This document shows, piece after piece, positions 5,514 to 6,267 of a DNA stretch of 6,267 bases. A model generated the notes under the pieces. The model was not told the DNA's origin and did no database searches. It worked only from the letters and a program-made list of their open reading frames with translations. The DNA is from Thermoproteota archaeon (GTDB taxonomy: Archaea > Korarchaeota > JAOZGF01). A program made the position numbers and the translations under genes. Numbering within the stretch: the stretch's first letter is position 1; every line of letters starts with the position of its first letter. The stretch lies in NCBI GenBank assembly GCA_027491845.1, contig JAOZGF010000198.1:1-6267 (forward strand), written 5' to 3'.

Positions 5514-6267
5514 TTAGGAAGCGGGGAATTGAGTTTCACTTTTAAATATAATGATCAAGCAACATTTACTTTGTTCTTGATAAATAATTTTTGATTTATT
5601 TGTTATCCAAGTTTTTTTATTGATTTCTGAAGCGTTTATTCCTCTTAAAAGCGCCATGTAAGCTTCTCTGAATTCTTTAAGGTCTTCCTCCGTGTCCCAG
5701 CAAATTTTCCATATCAGGGAATAATTGTTTTCTTTTTCGTAGAAGGTTAAGTTATCTCCGTTCCATCCCTCAGCAGCCTCCCTTGCACTTGAGTCGTTCA
5801 ACCATGTCGTCAGCATGACATATATAAAGTGTTCACCCATTCTGTCTTTTCTCTTAAGAAGCCAACCACTTTCGTTTAAAGTTGGAGCGTCAGGTTTAAG
5901 GAAAGATTCATGTTTAATGTATTTTTCAGGATGCATTACTTGTTCTGTGGACATGGGAGCCTTACTGTATGCGTTATTAACCATTTCCCAGCCACCTTCC
6001 CAGTAAAGTTTTCTTACAAATTTCTCACCATAATCATAGGGAAACATCCATAACATGAGCAGTGGCCTTGGTATTTGGCTTGACGGTGACGCGTACTCTA
6101 CTGTACGTTGATTCACTTCAGGTGTAAAGTACACGCTTACAGTTTCTGTTTTCATGCAAACTTCTTTTTTTCCCATTGCTTTATTTTTCCTGGTGAAGTT
6201 TAAGTAGAACTTAGCTGTTAAACCTGCATCTCCTTCAATTAAGGCTGATAAGGCCTGTTTTTCATCA
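5514..6267 (-). CDS. Putative zinc-metallopeptidase-like protein, C-terminal part (5' end beyond right edge)
   Basis: The reading frame is open to the right edge, so only the last 250 residues are seen; the ATG at 6176 is internal, because conserved sequence continues before it. Visible residues 1-20 include ALSALIEGDAGLTAKFYL, resembling the ExxA/EGDA helix that follows HExxH in gluzincin peptidases and supplies the third zinc ligand. Next come PYDYGEKFVRKLYWEGGW (76-93), APMSTEQVMHPEKYI (103-117), GEHFIYVMLTTWL (144-156) and AAEGWNGD (164-171). From memory this order fits a poorly characterised family in haloarchaea and Chloroflexi, with HExxH upstream. The catalytic motif cannot be seen, so peptidase function is an inference. 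The internal segment at residues 31-57, between EGDA and the PYDYG block, is polar and unremarkable. No membrane helix appears in the visible part; a signal peptide, if present, would be off the edge. The gene reads toward the DUF1116 operon but is separated from it by 249 nt. Confidence 0.6.
   Translation of the reverse strand, partial: DEKQALSALIEGDAGLTAKFYLNFTRKNKAMGKKEVCMKTETVSVYFTPEVNQRTVEYASPSSQIPRPLLMLWMFPYDYGEKFVRKLYWEGGWEMVNNAYSKAPMSTEQVMHPEKYIKHESFLKPDAPTLNESGWLLKRKDRMGEHFIYVMLTTWLNDSSAREAAEGWNGDNLTFYEKENNYSLIWKICWDTEEDLKEFREAYMALLRGINASEINKKTWITNKSKIIYQEQSKCCLIIIFKSETQFPAS

Overview
The window looks like chromosomal DNA from an AT-rich archaeon, most plausibly a thermophilic or thermoacidophilic crenarchaeon such as a member of the Sulfolobales. 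The assignment rests on TTG starts, heavy AGG/AGA/ATA codon use, Shine-Dalgarno motifs of the GGAG/GGTG type, TATA-like boxes about 25-35 nt before starts, and the gene content. That content includes a methylmalonyl-CoA epimerase next to a separate large mutase subunit, and a CxxC/CxxH zinc-finger tRNA thiolase. The lineage is an inference, not a measurement.

Layout from left to right. (1) A minus-strand PP-loop tRNA-thiolation enzyme of the TtuA/Ncs6 type at 1-533, cut by the left edge. (2) A 378-nt divergent intergenic region carrying short tandem repeats and the two outward promoters. (3) A plus-strand two-gene operon for methylmalonyl-CoA epimerase (912-1322) and the large, catalytic subunit of methylmalonyl-CoA mutase (1347-3026). 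Together these convert (S)-methylmalonyl-CoA to succinyl-CoA, as needed for propionyl-CoA use or the 3-hydroxypropionate/4-hydroxybutyrate carbon-fixation cycle. (4) A convergent minus-strand operon whose last stop lies only 4 nt from the mutase stop. Read in its own direction it encodes a DUF1116 protein (AllG/YlbE-like, 3990-5264) and then a DUF2877 protein (AllH/YlbF-like, 3031-3975). These are homologues of two of the three E. coli oxamate carbamoyltransferase subunits; the third, FdrA/AllF, is not in the window. (5) A 249-nt AT-rich gap. (6) The C-terminal 250 residues of a probable zinc-metallopeptidase-like protein on the minus strand (5514-6267), cut by the right edge.

The two metabolic operons look independent. 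No mobile element, CRISPR array, rRNA or tRNA was recognised. The best lead for new biology is the DUF1116-DUF2877 pair without FdrA. The second is the poorly characterised metallopeptidase-like gene.
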